Shown here: positions 19,901-28,809 of the stretch, in pieces
How the letters are laid out: each line of letters starts with the position of its first letter
How positions within the stretch are numbered: position 1 is the first letter of the stretch
Source of the DNA: Bin90 sp965214635
Lineage (GTDB): Bacteria > Chloroflexota > Dehalococcoidia > Lucifugimonadales > JADFKI01
Direction: 5' to 3'
Assembly: GCA_965214635.1 (NCBI GenBank)
Contig: OZ243964.1
Span: forward strand, 372,001-436,000
DNA length: 64,000 nt
Program-made: the position numbers and the translations under genes
The notes under the pieces: generated by a model
Told to the model about the DNA's origin: nothing
Databases searched by the model: none
The model's input: only the letters and a program-made list of their open reading frames with translations

Positions 19901-21492
19901 CCAGCGCAATCGCAGAGGCGATGGCAAGGCTTCTATCCGCAGCGAGCGAGAGCCGTCAAGCCGCAGGCACGCGCAAGACTCGCTGGATAGTGCAAGTGGG
20001 GCACTGCTCGCAGGCGGTAGGCGCTGCGGATGTGGCAGATGCGCTGGGCGCTGCGCTGCCGCCGGACGCCTATATGGTCATCGCGGGCTGCGACGGCGCA
20101 TGCTTCGCCGCACCACAGGTCATCAGAGTTGCTCCCGACGGCGAAATGCGACGGTTCTCCAATGTCAGCGTGTCCCAAGTGCGACAGATGCTTGACGGCT
20201 CATTGACTAGTAGCGCGGACGCCGACGCGGACTTCATCGCATCGCAGCAGCGGCTTACGCTCGATGGCTGTGGCGAAATGGACGCAATAGATGTGCATGA
20301 CTATATCCTCAACGGAGGATACGGCGGCTTGGCGCGTGCGCTGTCGCTCTCCCCGGATGCGGTTATCGACGAAGTGAAGGCATCGGGGTTGCGTGGCAGG
20401 GGCGGTGCATACTTCCCGGCTGCGCTCAAATGGCAGGGCGCGCGCAGCGTCAGGAACGAGCCGCGCTACCTTGTGGTCAACTGCGAAGAGGGCGAACCCG
20501 GCATTTTCAAAGACCGCCATCTGATGGAAGGCACACCTCACAGGCTGCTAGAAGGCGCAATCATTGCGGCGTATGCGGCCGGCGTGAACGAAGCCTACAT
20601 CTACATCAACGCTGAGGCTAACCTGTCGGCAGAGCGAATGCAGCGCGCGGTCGAGCAGGCATACGCTAACGGCTTGCTAGGCGAAGACATCTTGTCGTCC
20701 GGCTTCAACCTCGCAGTGCGGATAGTAAGGGGCGCAGGTGGGTATGTGTGCGGGGACGAGACCACGCTGCTGAACACGATGGAGGGGCAGCGCCGCGAGC
20801 CGCGCCAGCGCCCGCCGTTTCCGACCGAAGCGGGGCTGTGGGGCAAGCCTACGGTGATAAACAATGCCGAGACACTGGCGAGCGTGCCATTCATCATGGC
20901 AAACGGCGCCAGCGCATTCGCCGCCGTCGGTACCGATGCGGACAAGGGGACGAAGATAATCAGCCTCAGTGGTGCAGTGCGGCGCCCGGGTGTACTTGAA
21001 GTGCCGATGGGAACGACGCTGCGCCGTATCATCTATGGGTTTGGCGAAGGGGTAACGGAGGGCAGCACGCTCGGCAGCATTGCAGTCGGCGGCCCGTCCA
21101 GCGGCATCCTGCCCGCATCTATGTTGGACACACCTATCAAGCCCGGCCTACTGCACGAGTCGGGTGTGATGCTCGGTGCGGGCGGCGTCATTGCTCTGGA
21201 CGAGCGAATCAGCGTGCTGGAAACGACGCGCAAGCTGGCTGCATACAATGCTAACGAGTCTTGCGGCAAATGTACGCCGTGCCGCGAGGGAACACCGCGC
21301 ATGGTGGGGTTGATTGACAAGCTGGCATCGGGTGATGCGTCGCCAGCCGATCTGAACGACCTGCGCGCGCTTGCGGAACTCGTAAACGCCGCATCCCTGT
21401 GCGGCTTGGGACAGGCGGCAGGCAACCCCATACTCAGCTCACTCCACTTCTTTGGCGATGAGCTGGCGATGATGACGAATGCACCACATTGA
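19897..21492 (+). CDS. NuoF-type NADH/FMN subunit of formate dehydrogenase
   Basis: The 531-residue flavoprotein subunit binds FMN and NAD(H): GRGGAYFPAALKWQG and VVNCEEGEPGIFKDRHLME are the usual signatures. An N-terminal thioredoxin-like ferredoxin domain (cysteines in GHCSQAVG and GCDGACFAAP) and a C-terminal [4Fe-4S] motif ESCGKCTPCREGTPRM with CGLGQAAGNP complete the standard layout. The start is a TTG at 19897 that overlaps the previous stop as TTGA and is preceded by GGGAGGTGA at good spacing, so the unusual start codon is well supported. Together with the flanking genes it forms an NAD-dependent formate dehydrogenase. Confidence 0.92.
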   Translation: MTSAIAEAMARLLSAASESRQAAGTRKTRWIVQVGHCSQAVGAADVADALGAALPPDAYMVIAGCDGACFAAPQVIRVAPDGEMRRFSNVSVSQVRQMLDGSLTSSADADADFIASQQRLTLDGCGEMDAIDVHDYILNGGYGGLARALSLSPDAVIDEVKASGLRGRGGAYFPAALKWQGARSVRNEPRYLVVNCEEGEPGIFKDRHLMEGTPHRLLEGAIIAAYAAGVNEAYIYINAEANLSAERMQRAVEQAYANGLLGEDILSSGFNLAVRIVRGAGGYVCGDETTLLNTMEGQRREPRQRPPFPTEAGLWGKPTVINNAETLASVPFIMANGASAFAAVGTDADKGTKIISLSGAVRRPGVLEVPMGTTLRRIIYGFGEGVTEGSTLGSIAVGGPSSGILPASMLDTPIKPGLLHESGVMLGAGGVIALDERISVLETTRKLAAYNANESCGKCTPCREGTPRMVGLIDKLASGDASPADLNDLRALAELVNAASLCGLGQAAGNPILSSLHFFGDELAMMTNAPH

Positions 21493-21636
21493 AGAGACGA
21501 TACGAAGATGCAGATCAAGGCTTCCACAGAATTGCTATGGAACAGCATATCTTTGAGGTACATATCTCTGCAAGATGCCAATACGCGATGATGGTCGTAT
21601 CGTCCGGCTAACCATTTTGGACAAGGAAGACACATT

Positions 21637-24345
21637 ATGGGCATCACACTTGCCATCAACGGCATAGAGGTACAGGTCAATGAGGGCGCTACGGTACTCG
21701 ACGCCATCAACCAGTCTGGGACATACATCTCGCAGCTGTGTAAAGACCCCGACATGAAGCCCATCGGCGCTTGCCGCACTTGCCTCGTGCAGATTGAGGG
21801 CGTGCGCGGCTATCCGGCGTCATGTGCTGTTCCCGCAGCGGATGGGATGCACATCTGGACGGACACGCCCGAAGTTCAAGCAATTCGGCGCGGCGTGCTA
21901 GAGCTTACTCTTGCCATGCTTCCCTCCAACGGCGTAAACGGCTCGAAGCCCTACCGCGAGCTTTCCATCGCCGCCGATAGGCACGGCATCGACACGCTGC
22001 GTTGGACGGGTAGGGAACGACAGCCCACAGACAGCAGCAATCCGGTGTTCAACATCGCGATGGACAGCTGCATCCTGTGCCAGCGTTGCGTGCAGGCGTG
22101 CCAAGACGGGCACCAGTTCATCGGTGCAATCGATCTGCTCGGCACGGGGACACAGGGCAGGATTGGCACATTTGCGGACAGACCGTTGGTGGAGTCGGTG
22201 TGCACCACCTGCGGGCAGTGCTTATCTGTATGCCCCACAGGCGCGATTGAGGTGAAGTCCCCGCCGCTCGGTGTCGCCAAAGAGGTCGCCACCACCTGTC
22301 CGTACTGCGGCGTCGGCTGCGGCGTCAAGGCGCAGGTGAGCGACGACGACCGTATCATCGGGATGTTGGACGACCCCGACAACCAGTCCAGCATCGGGAT
22401 GCTGTGCGTCAAGGGTCGCTTCGGCTATTCGTTCGTGAACCACGAAGACAGGCTCACAACGCCTCTCATCCGCAAGAACGGGGTGTTCGCTGAGGCGAGT
22501 TGGGATGAGGCGCTGGATTATGTGTCCGATAGGCTGACGGCGTATCGCGGGGACGCCTTTGCTACGCTATGTTCCGCTAAAGCGACTAACGAAGATGGAT
22601 ACATTCAGCAGAAGTTCGCCCGTCTAGTAATGCAGAGCAACCACATAGACCACTGCACACGGCTATGCCATTCGCCGTCCGTAGAGGCGATGCTCACCGC
22701 ACTGGGCAGCGGCGCCACCAGCAACTCGTATCAAGACTATGAAGATGCGGGCTGCCTAGTCATCATCGGATCTGACGCCAATTCCAACCATCCGGTAGCG
22801 GCGTCTCGGATGCGACGAGCTGTGATAGAGCGGGGAGCGAAACTCATCGTCATCAACCCGCGCCGTATTGAGATGTGCGACTTCGCTGAGCTGTGGCTGC
22901 GACCGCGCCCGGGCACAGATGTGGCGCTGCTGAACGCCATGGCAAAGGTGATACTGGACGAAAACCTCGCTGACTGGGATTTCGTGCAGCAGCGCACCGA
23001 AGGGTTTGAAGAATGGCGGCAGACCGTAGACAAGTACACGCTGGAGTACGCCGAGGGGATCACCGGAGTGTCTGCGGACGACATCGCCGCCGCCGCCCGC
23101 ATCTATGCAGCGCCGCCGTTCAGCGGTTCGTGCCTCATCTGGGGAATGGGCATCACACAGCACACTATGGGGACGGCAAATGCACACGGGCTGCTAAACC
23201 TGTCGTTTGTCGCCGGTCAACTGGGCAAGCCGGGGACGGGCATATCGCCGCTGCGTGGGCAGAACAATGTGCAGGGCTGTGGCGACGCCGGCTGCCTGCC
23301 CAACGCCTTCCCCGGCTATCAGGTCATCGGCGACGACACCGTAGCCAAGTTCCAAGACGCTTGGGGTAACCATCCGCTGCCGCCTGAGAAGGGCTTGGTC
23401 ATCACCGATATGATGCCCGCCATAGATGATGGGCGTATCAAGGCGATGTATGTTACGGGTGAGAACCCACTTCTCAGCGAGCCAGACCTGCACCATGCCG
23501 AAGAGACGATGAGCAAGTTGGAGTTTCTTGTAGTGCAGGATATATTCATGCACGAGACGGCGCAGATAGCAGATGTGGTGCTGCCTGCCACATCGTTCGC
23601 TGAAAAAGACGGCACATTCACCAACAGCGAACGGCGTGTGCAGCGCGTCCGCAAGGTAGTAGAGCCTATCGGCAGCAGCCGACCGGATTGGCGCATCATC
23701 TGCGATTTGGCGCAGCGCATGGATGCTCGGCACGGCTTGGGCGTCGGCAGCCAATTCGCCTTTGCGAACCCATCCGAGATATGGGACGAAATGGCGGCGA
23801 GCACGCCTATCATAGCCGGCATATCCTACGAGCGGCTGGACGCTGAAGGCGGTATCCAGTGGCCCTGCCCCTCTGCCAACCATCCGGGCACGCGCTTCCT
23901 CTATGAGTCCGACTTCCCGCGCGGGGCTAGGGCAAAGTTCGTGGCGTTCGATCAAGGGCCGCAGGCAGAAGAGATGCCCACCAAACGCTTCCCGCTCATC
24001 CTGAACACAGGGCGCATCCTTTACCACTGGCACGGCGGCACGATAACACGGCGGGCGGATAACCTGATGGCGCGTGCGCCGGAGCTGCTCGTGAACATCA
24101 GCGCGGAAGACGGCGACAAATTTGGCGTCGCTGACGGCGAATGGATACGCGTGAAGTCGCGGCGCGGCATGCTGGAGGGCAGGGCGATCTATACGGATAA
24201 GATGCGCGCAGGTGAGGTTTTCGTCCCGTTCGTCAAGCTGCAAGAACACGCCGCTAATTTCCTCACAAATGCAGCGCTAGACCCGAACTCACGCATACCC
24301 GAATATAAGGTGTGCGCTGTGCGGATTGAGAAGGTGGAAGGATAG
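21637..24345 (+). CDS. fdhA: formate dehydrogenase alpha subunit, cysteine form
   Basis: This 902-residue Mo/W-bis-MGD enzyme interconverts formate and CO2. The N-terminal NuoG-like part has a [2Fe-2S] site (C35, C46, C49, C63) and two ferredoxin motifs, CILCQRCVQACQ and CTTCGQCLSVCPTGA. The catalytic half begins with CPYCGVGCGVKAQ ([4Fe-4S]) and carries the active-site segment HCTRLCHSPSVEAM, where the metal ligand is cysteine rather than selenocysteine. The C-terminal cofactor-binding barrel ends ARAPELLVNISAEDG and onward. The start has an AAGGAAG ribosome-binding site. A 144-base gap separates it from the NuoF-type gene; no separate promoter is evident there. No fdhD lies in the window. 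Confidence 0.95.
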   Translation: MGITLAINGIEVQVNEGATVLDAINQSGTYISQLCKDPDMKPIGACRTCLVQIEGVRGYPASCAVPAADGMHIWTDTPEVQAIRRGVLELTLAMLPSNGVNGSKPYRELSIAADRHGIDTLRWTGRERQPTDSSNPVFNIAMDSCILCQRCVQACQDGHQFIGAIDLLGTGTQGRIGTFADRPLVESVCTTCGQCLSVCPTGAIEVKSPPLGVAKEVATTCPYCGVGCGVKAQVSDDDRIIGMLDDPDNQSSIGMLCVKGRFGYSFVNHEDRLTTPLIRKNGVFAEASWDEALDYVSDRLTAYRGDAFATLCSAKATNEDGYIQQKFARLVMQSNHIDHCTRLCHSPSVEAMLTALGSGATSNSYQDYEDAGCLVIIGSDANSNHPVAASRMRRAVIERGAKLIVINPRRIEMCDFAELWLRPRPGTDVALLNAMAKVILDENLADWDFVQQRTEGFEEWRQTVDKYTLEYAEGITGVSADDIAAAARIYAAPPFSGSCLIWGMGITQHTMGTANAHGLLNLSFVAGQLGKPGTGISPLRGQNNVQGCGDAGCLPNAFPGYQVIGDDTVAKFQDAWGNHPLPPEKGLVITDMMPAIDDGRIKAMYVTGENPLLSEPDLHHAEETMSKLEFLVVQDIFMHETAQIADVVLPATSFAEKDGTFTNSERRVQRVRKVVEPIGSSRPDWRIICDLAQRMDARHGLGVGSQFAFANPSEIWDEMAASTPIIAGISYERLDAEGGIQWPCPSANHPGTRFLYESDFPRGARAKFVAFDQGPQAEEMPTKRFPLILNTGRILYHWHGGTITRRADNLMARAPELLVNISAEDGDKFGVADGEWIRVKSRRGMLEGRAIYTDKMRAGEVFVPFVKLQEHAANFLTNAALDPNSRIPEYKVCAVRIEKVEG

Positions 24346-24416
24346 AAGGTATGCTGAATCAAGGCGCAATAATAAGGTTCTGAAGCCGTAAGAGATTGTC
24401 CGTGGAGGATCCCCCA

Positions 24417-25049
24417 GTGACCACGCCCCTAACCCATATGCCCAAACCGGAGGCGCATCAGTACGGCGGCAAGCGCAAGCTGTTCCTCGTGCCGAACTTC
24501 CCGTTTGCGGCGGATTTGCCCGACGATGCCAAGCGCCTGCTCGAGCGCTACTGGTCCGAGGTGCGGGATCATATCCAGAACTTGGAGCGCGCATTGGGCA
24601 GCGTAACGCACATATATCACGAAGCAATCTATGCTGAGGGCGAAGAGGGCACGCGGCGGGTGGAGGCGATGAATCCATTCGGGTGCAGCTTCGTGCAGAC
24701 CCTGTGTAGCGCGGGTGCTACCCTCCACGCCACCGAGCAGCGCGCCTTAGTTGAGGAACACAGCGATTGGCAGCGCTGCCTGTCCATCGGATTGATGAGC
24801 GAAAAGGTCATGGGCTTGGCTATGGCGGGTGTACAAGAGACCACTCAGCAGCGATTCGAGCACATCGCCGAGCGCATTTCCACCACGCTGCCTGAGGGGG
24901 AAGCGGGTATCCTGTTCATAGGCGAAGACCATCGTGTCCAGTTCCCGGCGGATGTACAGGTGTTCTATGTTGCACCGCCGGCGCTGGACGCTCTCAAACG
25001 CTGGCTAGAGGCGCAAATGCGCGCCTACGCGCAGGCACAGTCAGCGTAG
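24417..25049 (+). CDS. conserved protein of unknown function next to formate dehydrogenase
   Basis: I do not recognise this 210-residue soluble protein. The middle is mostly helical (RLLERYWSEVRDHIQNLERALG and MSEKVMGLAMAGVQETTQQRFEH). The end has a possible Rossmann-like strand-turn, GILFIGEDHRVQFP and VQVFYVAPPALDALKRWL. The start is taken as the GTG at 24417, because GGAGG at 24404-24408 sits 8 bases upstream; a TTG at 24396 would place that site inside the gene. It follows fdhA by 71 bases on the same strand and may belong to the same transcript, so an accessory role for the dehydrogenase is possible but unproven. Confidence 0.65.
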   Translation: MTTPLTHMPKPEAHQYGGKRKLFLVPNFPFAADLPDDAKRLLERYWSEVRDHIQNLERALGSVTHIYHEAIYAEGEEGTRRVEAMNPFGCSFVQTLCSAGATLHATEQRALVEEHSDWQRCLSIGLMSEKVMGLAMAGVQETTQQRFEHIAERISTTLPEGEAGILFIGEDHRVQFPADVQVFYVAPPALDALKRWLEAQMRAYAQAQSA

Positions 25050-25141
25050 AAGACGGGACGACATAGTGCCAAGAAGCGGATGCGGCAGCGGCGGACAGGG
25101 CGCATTGCGTGGGTGTGAATGTGCTAAACAAGGGGCGCGGA

Positions 25142-25705
25142 ATGGCAACTAAGGCTATAACGCAAAATCTCACATATGAGCAATATCTGAAAGCGCCGGA
25201 AGTTGAGGGCAGATACGATATTGTGGACGGCGAGATGCGGATGGCGTCGGCGCCTGTACCGGGACATCAGATAACAAATGCCCAGTTCTTTCGTGTTTTA
25301 GACGCACCGATAAGAGATCTAGGTTTGGGATGGCTGTTATATGCGCCTGTGGATGTTGTCATCGAGCGTGAACCGCTACGAACTCGCCAGCCAGACCTCT
25401 TGCTTATGAGCAATGAACGCTTCGCCCAAATAAACCGATTCGCTCCGATTGAGGAAGCGCCCGACCTTGTGATAGAAATACTATCACCCTCCAATTCGCG
25501 TCGGGACATCGCTGATAAGATCGACGACTACGCCCGCATCGGCGTTAGCGAGTGCTGGCTGGCGTCCACCGAAGCGCACACGATAGAGGTTCTGACGCTG
25601 GTCAGCAGCGACTGGCAGCGCCGTGCGCTCTTAGGCGGGGACGACAAGATGCGTTCCAACATACTGCAAGAGGTGGATGTGGAAGTTTCGCAATTCTTCG
25701 TATAG
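25142..25705 (+). CDS. Uma2 family (DUF820) putative restriction-like nuclease
   Basis: The 187-residue protein has the Uma2/DUF820 pattern: a YDIVDGEMRMASAPVPGHQ N-terminal segment, then the PD-(D/E)xK-type core RQPDLLLMSNER and PDLVIEILSPSNSRRDI with the following lysine. The family is abundant in cyanobacteria and Chloroflexota and is thought to be nuclease-derived, but its cellular role is unknown. The ATG at 25142 is preceded by AAGGGGC and fits the conserved N-terminus; a GTG 33 bases upstream is less likely. It sits between the formate dehydrogenase block and a sugar-acid dehydratase with no sign of co-function. Confidence 0.85.
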   Translation: MATKAITQNLTYEQYLKAPEVEGRYDIVDGEMRMASAPVPGHQITNAQFFRVLDAPIRDLGLGWLLYAPVDVVIEREPLRTRQPDLLLMSNERFAQINRFAPIEEAPDLVIEILSPSNSRRDIADKIDDYARIGVSECWLASTEAHTIEVLTLVSSDWQRRALLGGDDKMRSNILQEVDVEVSQFFV

Positions 25706-25764
25706 CCGCTGTTACTAGCGACAATTCGGGTTTACACATGAAAGCAAACGAACAGGAGAATTCC

Positions 25765-27474
25765 ATGCCTAGCGACAGCCCTTTGCGCAGCCGCGCTTGG
25801 TTCGACACGCCTGAACTCTACGGCTGGCTGAGACAGGCGGCGTTCAAGGCAGAGGGTTTCGGTGAACCAGCGTATCAGAACAAGCCCATCATCGGCATCT
25901 GCAACACTTGGAGCGAGCTTACGCATTGCAACGCCCATCTGCGGCAACTTGCGGATGCGGTCAAACGCGGTGTGTGGCAGGCAGGCGGCTTCCCGATGGA
26001 GTTCCCGGTGATGTCGCTGGGCGAGTACAACATGCGTCCCACCACGATGCTCTTTCGCAACCTTATGAGCATGGATGTGGAGGAGTCTATACGCGCAAAT
26101 CCGCTGGACGGCGTGGTGCTGTTGGGCGGCTGCGACAAGACCACCCCGGCGCTGCTGATGGGCGCTGCGAGCGCAGACATCCCCGCCATTCTGGTTACGG
26201 GCGGGCCGCAGCTCAAGGGCAATTGGCGCGGCGAGGAACTTGGTTCGTGTACAGACTGCCGCCGATACCACACCGAGCTGCGCGCAGGCAGCATCACAGA
26301 AGAGCAGTGGGCAGAATTGCAGAACTCCATCGTGCGCAGCCCAGGGCACTGCATGGTGATGGGCACGGCGTCCACGATGGCGTCGATGGGCGAGGCACTG
26401 GGCATCGCGCTGCCGGGAAACGCCGCAATTCCCGCCGTGGATTCGAGGCGCATTCAACTGGCTGAAGCCTCCGGAAGGCAGATACTCCGCATCATCGAGC
26501 AGGACTTGCGCCCGTCCACGCTTATGACGCCTAATGCGTTTGAGAACGCCATCCGCACGCTGCACGCTCTGGGCGGCTCTACCAACGCCATCATCCACCT
26601 GACCGCAATCGCCGGCAGGCTGGGTATCGACCTGCCGCTATCGCTCTTCGACGAACTGTCGCGCTCTACGCCGTTCATCCTGAATCTCAAGCCGTCCGGC
26701 GAGTTCTTGATGGAAGACTTCTTCTACGCCGGCGGACTACCGGCGCTGTTGAATGAGCTTCGTCCGTTGCTGCATACGGACGCAATGACGGTTACCGGGC
26801 GCACGCTGGGCGACAATGTGGCAGCGGCGATAAACCATAACCCAGATCTAATCCGCAGCCTAGACGACCCCCTAAACCCGGAGGGTGGGCTTGCTGTGGT
26901 GTATGGGTCGCTTGCGCCCGGCGGCGGCATCATCAAGCCAACCGCCGCATCGCCTGAGTTGATGACGCATCGCGGGCGCGCGGTGGTGTTTGAGAACCAC
27001 GACCAGATGGAGCATCACATCGATGACATCGACCTAGATGTAACACCCGACGATGTGCTGGTGATGCGGAGTGCGGGTCCAGTGGGCGGGCCGGGCATGC
27101 CCGAGTGGGGGTTCCTGCCGCTGCCGAAGAAACTGCTCGCGCGTGGGGTGCGGGATATGGTGCGGCTTAGCGATGCGCGGATGAGCGGCACGGCGTTCGG
27201 CACGGTCGTTGTACATGTTACGCCAGAGTCGTTGGCTGAGGGCAGCCCGCTTGCTGCCGTCCGCACTGGGGACACCATCGATCTGGATGTGCCGAACCGT
27301 CGCCTAGACCTGCTGGTGGAGGAGCGCGAAATCCGGCGACGACTAACCCAAGCTGCTCCACAGCAGCCGCACTTCCGTCGCGGCTACGGTTGGATGTACT
27401 CGCAGCACATCTTGCAAGCCGACAAGGGCTGCGATTTCGACTTTTTGCGGGCGGAGGGAGCTGCCATCGGGTGA
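25765..27474 (+). CDS. IlvD/Edd family dehydratase, probably sugar-acid (arabonate-type)
   Basis: The 569-residue protein belongs to the Fe-S dihydroxy-acid/sugar-acid dehydratases, which remove water to make 2-keto-3-deoxy acids. Cluster cysteines are in GICNTWSELTHCN, LLGGCDKTTPAL and SCTDCRRYH; later motifs include MGTASTMASMGEALG, ALPGNAAIPAVD and GGSTNAIIHL. The opening RSRAWFDTPELYGWLRQAAF and the TWSELTHCNAHLRQLADAVK segment resemble L-arabinonate/sugar-acid dehydratases more than IlvD of valine synthesis. The ATG at 25765 has AGGAGA at good spacing; an ATG at 25738 is an alternative. Opposed across 199 bases lie a zinc dehydrogenase and an HpcH/HpaI aldolase, the natural partners in a sugar-acid pathway. 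Confidence 0.88.
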   Translation: MPSDSPLRSRAWFDTPELYGWLRQAAFKAEGFGEPAYQNKPIIGICNTWSELTHCNAHLRQLADAVKRGVWQAGGFPMEFPVMSLGEYNMRPTTMLFRNLMSMDVEESIRANPLDGVVLLGGCDKTTPALLMGAASADIPAILVTGGPQLKGNWRGEELGSCTDCRRYHTELRAGSITEEQWAELQNSIVRSPGHCMVMGTASTMASMGEALGIALPGNAAIPAVDSRRIQLAEASGRQILRIIEQDLRPSTLMTPNAFENAIRTLHALGGSTNAIIHLTAIAGRLGIDLPLSLFDELSRSTPFILNLKPSGEFLMEDFFYAGGLPALLNELRPLLHTDAMTVTGRTLGDNVAAAINHNPDLIRSLDDPLNPEGGLAVVYGSLAPGGGIIKPTAASPELMTHRGRAVVFENHDQMEHHIDDIDLDVTPDDVLVMRSAGPVGGPGMPEWGFLPLPKKLLARGVRDMVRLSDARMSGTAFGTVVVHVTPESLAEGSPLAAVRTGDTIDLDVPNRRLDLLVEEREIRRRLTQAAPQQPHFRRGYGWMYSQHILQADKGCDFDFLRAEGAAIG

Positions 27475-27480
27475 ATTAGG

Positions 27481-27508
27481 GGGCACGCTGACCTGCGAAA
27501 GCGTGCCC
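27481..27508 (+). terminator. stem-loop after the dehydratase gene
   Basis: A perfect 9-bp inverted repeat (GGGCACGCT at 27481-27489, AGCGTGCCC at 27500-27508) starts 6 bases after the dehydratase stop in the convergent gap. There is no T-run, so termination by this stem alone is uncertain. Confidence 0.45.
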
Positions 27509-27673
27509 GGTGCGCAGCGGCTCACCTGTGAGATTTTGCTTGCAGGGATCCTGTCCGTCAGCCAGTTACCTGATGCGTAACCGCATATGCAGGCGCTGTT
27601 AGCAGCCAGTCCCTCAAAACCCCTTCCTGAGGCGCATTCTCGAGCAATTCTAATGGCTTCCTTCTCAGCCGGT

Positions 27674-28720
27674 TTAGTCTGCCTGATGTATTTGCACCTT
27701 CACCGAACCGGTGGTCTTGTCGTATGCGGTTGCGAAGCCGACTTGGATGTCGTCCAGCGAGTAGATGTGCGTTACCATTGGCTTGAGGTCAACCTTGCCG
27801 TTCGCCATTAGGTCTATTGCCACCTCGTAGTCGTGCCTGCCGTCTATAATGCCGTAGCAGGATGAGAACACGATGGTCTGCTCTTTGAGCATGGGGCGCA
27901 GCCAGTCCACGGTGATGGGTGTGCGGTACCCGCCGATGACCACAAACCGCCCCTGCTCTCGGGTGAGGTCTATCGCCTGCTCGATGGGGTCGGCATTCCA
28001 GCCGCCGACGGTTTCCACGGTTAGGTCTGCGCCGAGTCCCTGTGTGGCGTCCGATATGGCGTCGTTGAGCGTCGGGTCGTCCGGTGCAAAGGCGTAGTCT
28101 GCGCCGAGTTGCTTGGCGAGAGTGGCTTGCTGTTCGTGGCGCGCCGTAACGAAGATAGTGCCTGCGCCGAGTGCACGCGCCGCAGCGACGGCGGTCAGTC
28201 CGATGTTGCCGGAGCCTAGCACCAGAACAGTCTCATCGCCGACCAGACGCCCGCGTCTTACGCCGTGCACCGACACGGCAAACGGCTCTACCAGTGCGCC
28301 TTCTTGCCAGTCTAGCTCATCGGGCAGGGTGTAGCAGCCTGCTGCCTTCCGCTTGATGTACTGGGCGAAGCCACCGCCCTCGGCGGGCGCCATATCCATG
28401 CATTGCTTATACTGACCCATGCGGCAGTACCAGCAGTTCAGGCAGGCGCGCCCGTGCCCGATGGTCTCTATCGCCACGCGTGTGCCGAGCATGGTAGCGT
28501 CAACGCCATCGCCCACTGCAACCACCTCGCCGGCTACCTCATGTCCCGCTGGTGTGTCGTCCGCAGTAGTTTGGTCTGCCTTCATCTGTAGGTCTGAACC
28601 GCATATGCCGGTGGCGCGCACGCGCACGATGGCGTCGCCCGGGCCGGCTTCGGGTTGTGGGTATTCGGACAAGTTCATGCTGCCGCTGCCGTCGTATAAG
28701 GCGACTTTCATCATCGTCAT
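27674..28720 (-). CDS. zinc-dependent alcohol/sugar dehydrogenase (MDR family)
   Basis: This 348-residue medium-chain dehydrogenase carries the catalytic zinc pattern GICGSDL and GHEVAGEVVAVGDG. It also has a structural zinc site with four cysteines (CLNCWYCRMGQYKQC) and the NAD-binding VLVLGSGNIGLTAVAAARALG. The family oxidises sugars, polyols or sugar acids such as L-threonate, galactitol or sorbitol. The ATG at 28720 is chosen because AGGAGA lies 7 bases upstream and the N-terminus MTMMKVALYDGSG fits the family; a much longer frame continues upstream but overlaps the aldolase gene. It probably forms an operon with that aldolase, which ends 89 bases upstream. Confidence 0.9.
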   Translation of the reverse strand: MTMMKVALYDGSGSMNLSEYPQPEAGPGDAIVRVRATGICGSDLQMKADQTTADDTPAGHEVAGEVVAVGDGVDATMLGTRVAIETIGHGRACLNCWYCRMGQYKQCMDMAPAEGGGFAQYIKRKAAGCYTLPDELDWQEGALVEPFAVSVHGVRRGRLVGDETVLVLGSGNIGLTAVAAARALGAGTIFVTARHEQQATLAKQLGADYAFAPDDPTLNDAISDATQGLGADLTVETVGGWNADPIEQAIDLTREQGRFVVIGGYRTPITVDWLRPMLKEQTIVFSSCYGIIDGRHDYEVAIDLMANGKVDLKPMVTHIYSLDDIQVGFATAYDKTTGSVKVQIHQAD

Positions 28721-28809
28721 TTGTCTTTCTCCTAATGCTCGGGATATGAAGAAGTGTATGCGGCGGGAGTGCATGGCTTTTGCGCGGATAATCGCAGCCT
28801 GTGGGGCGT

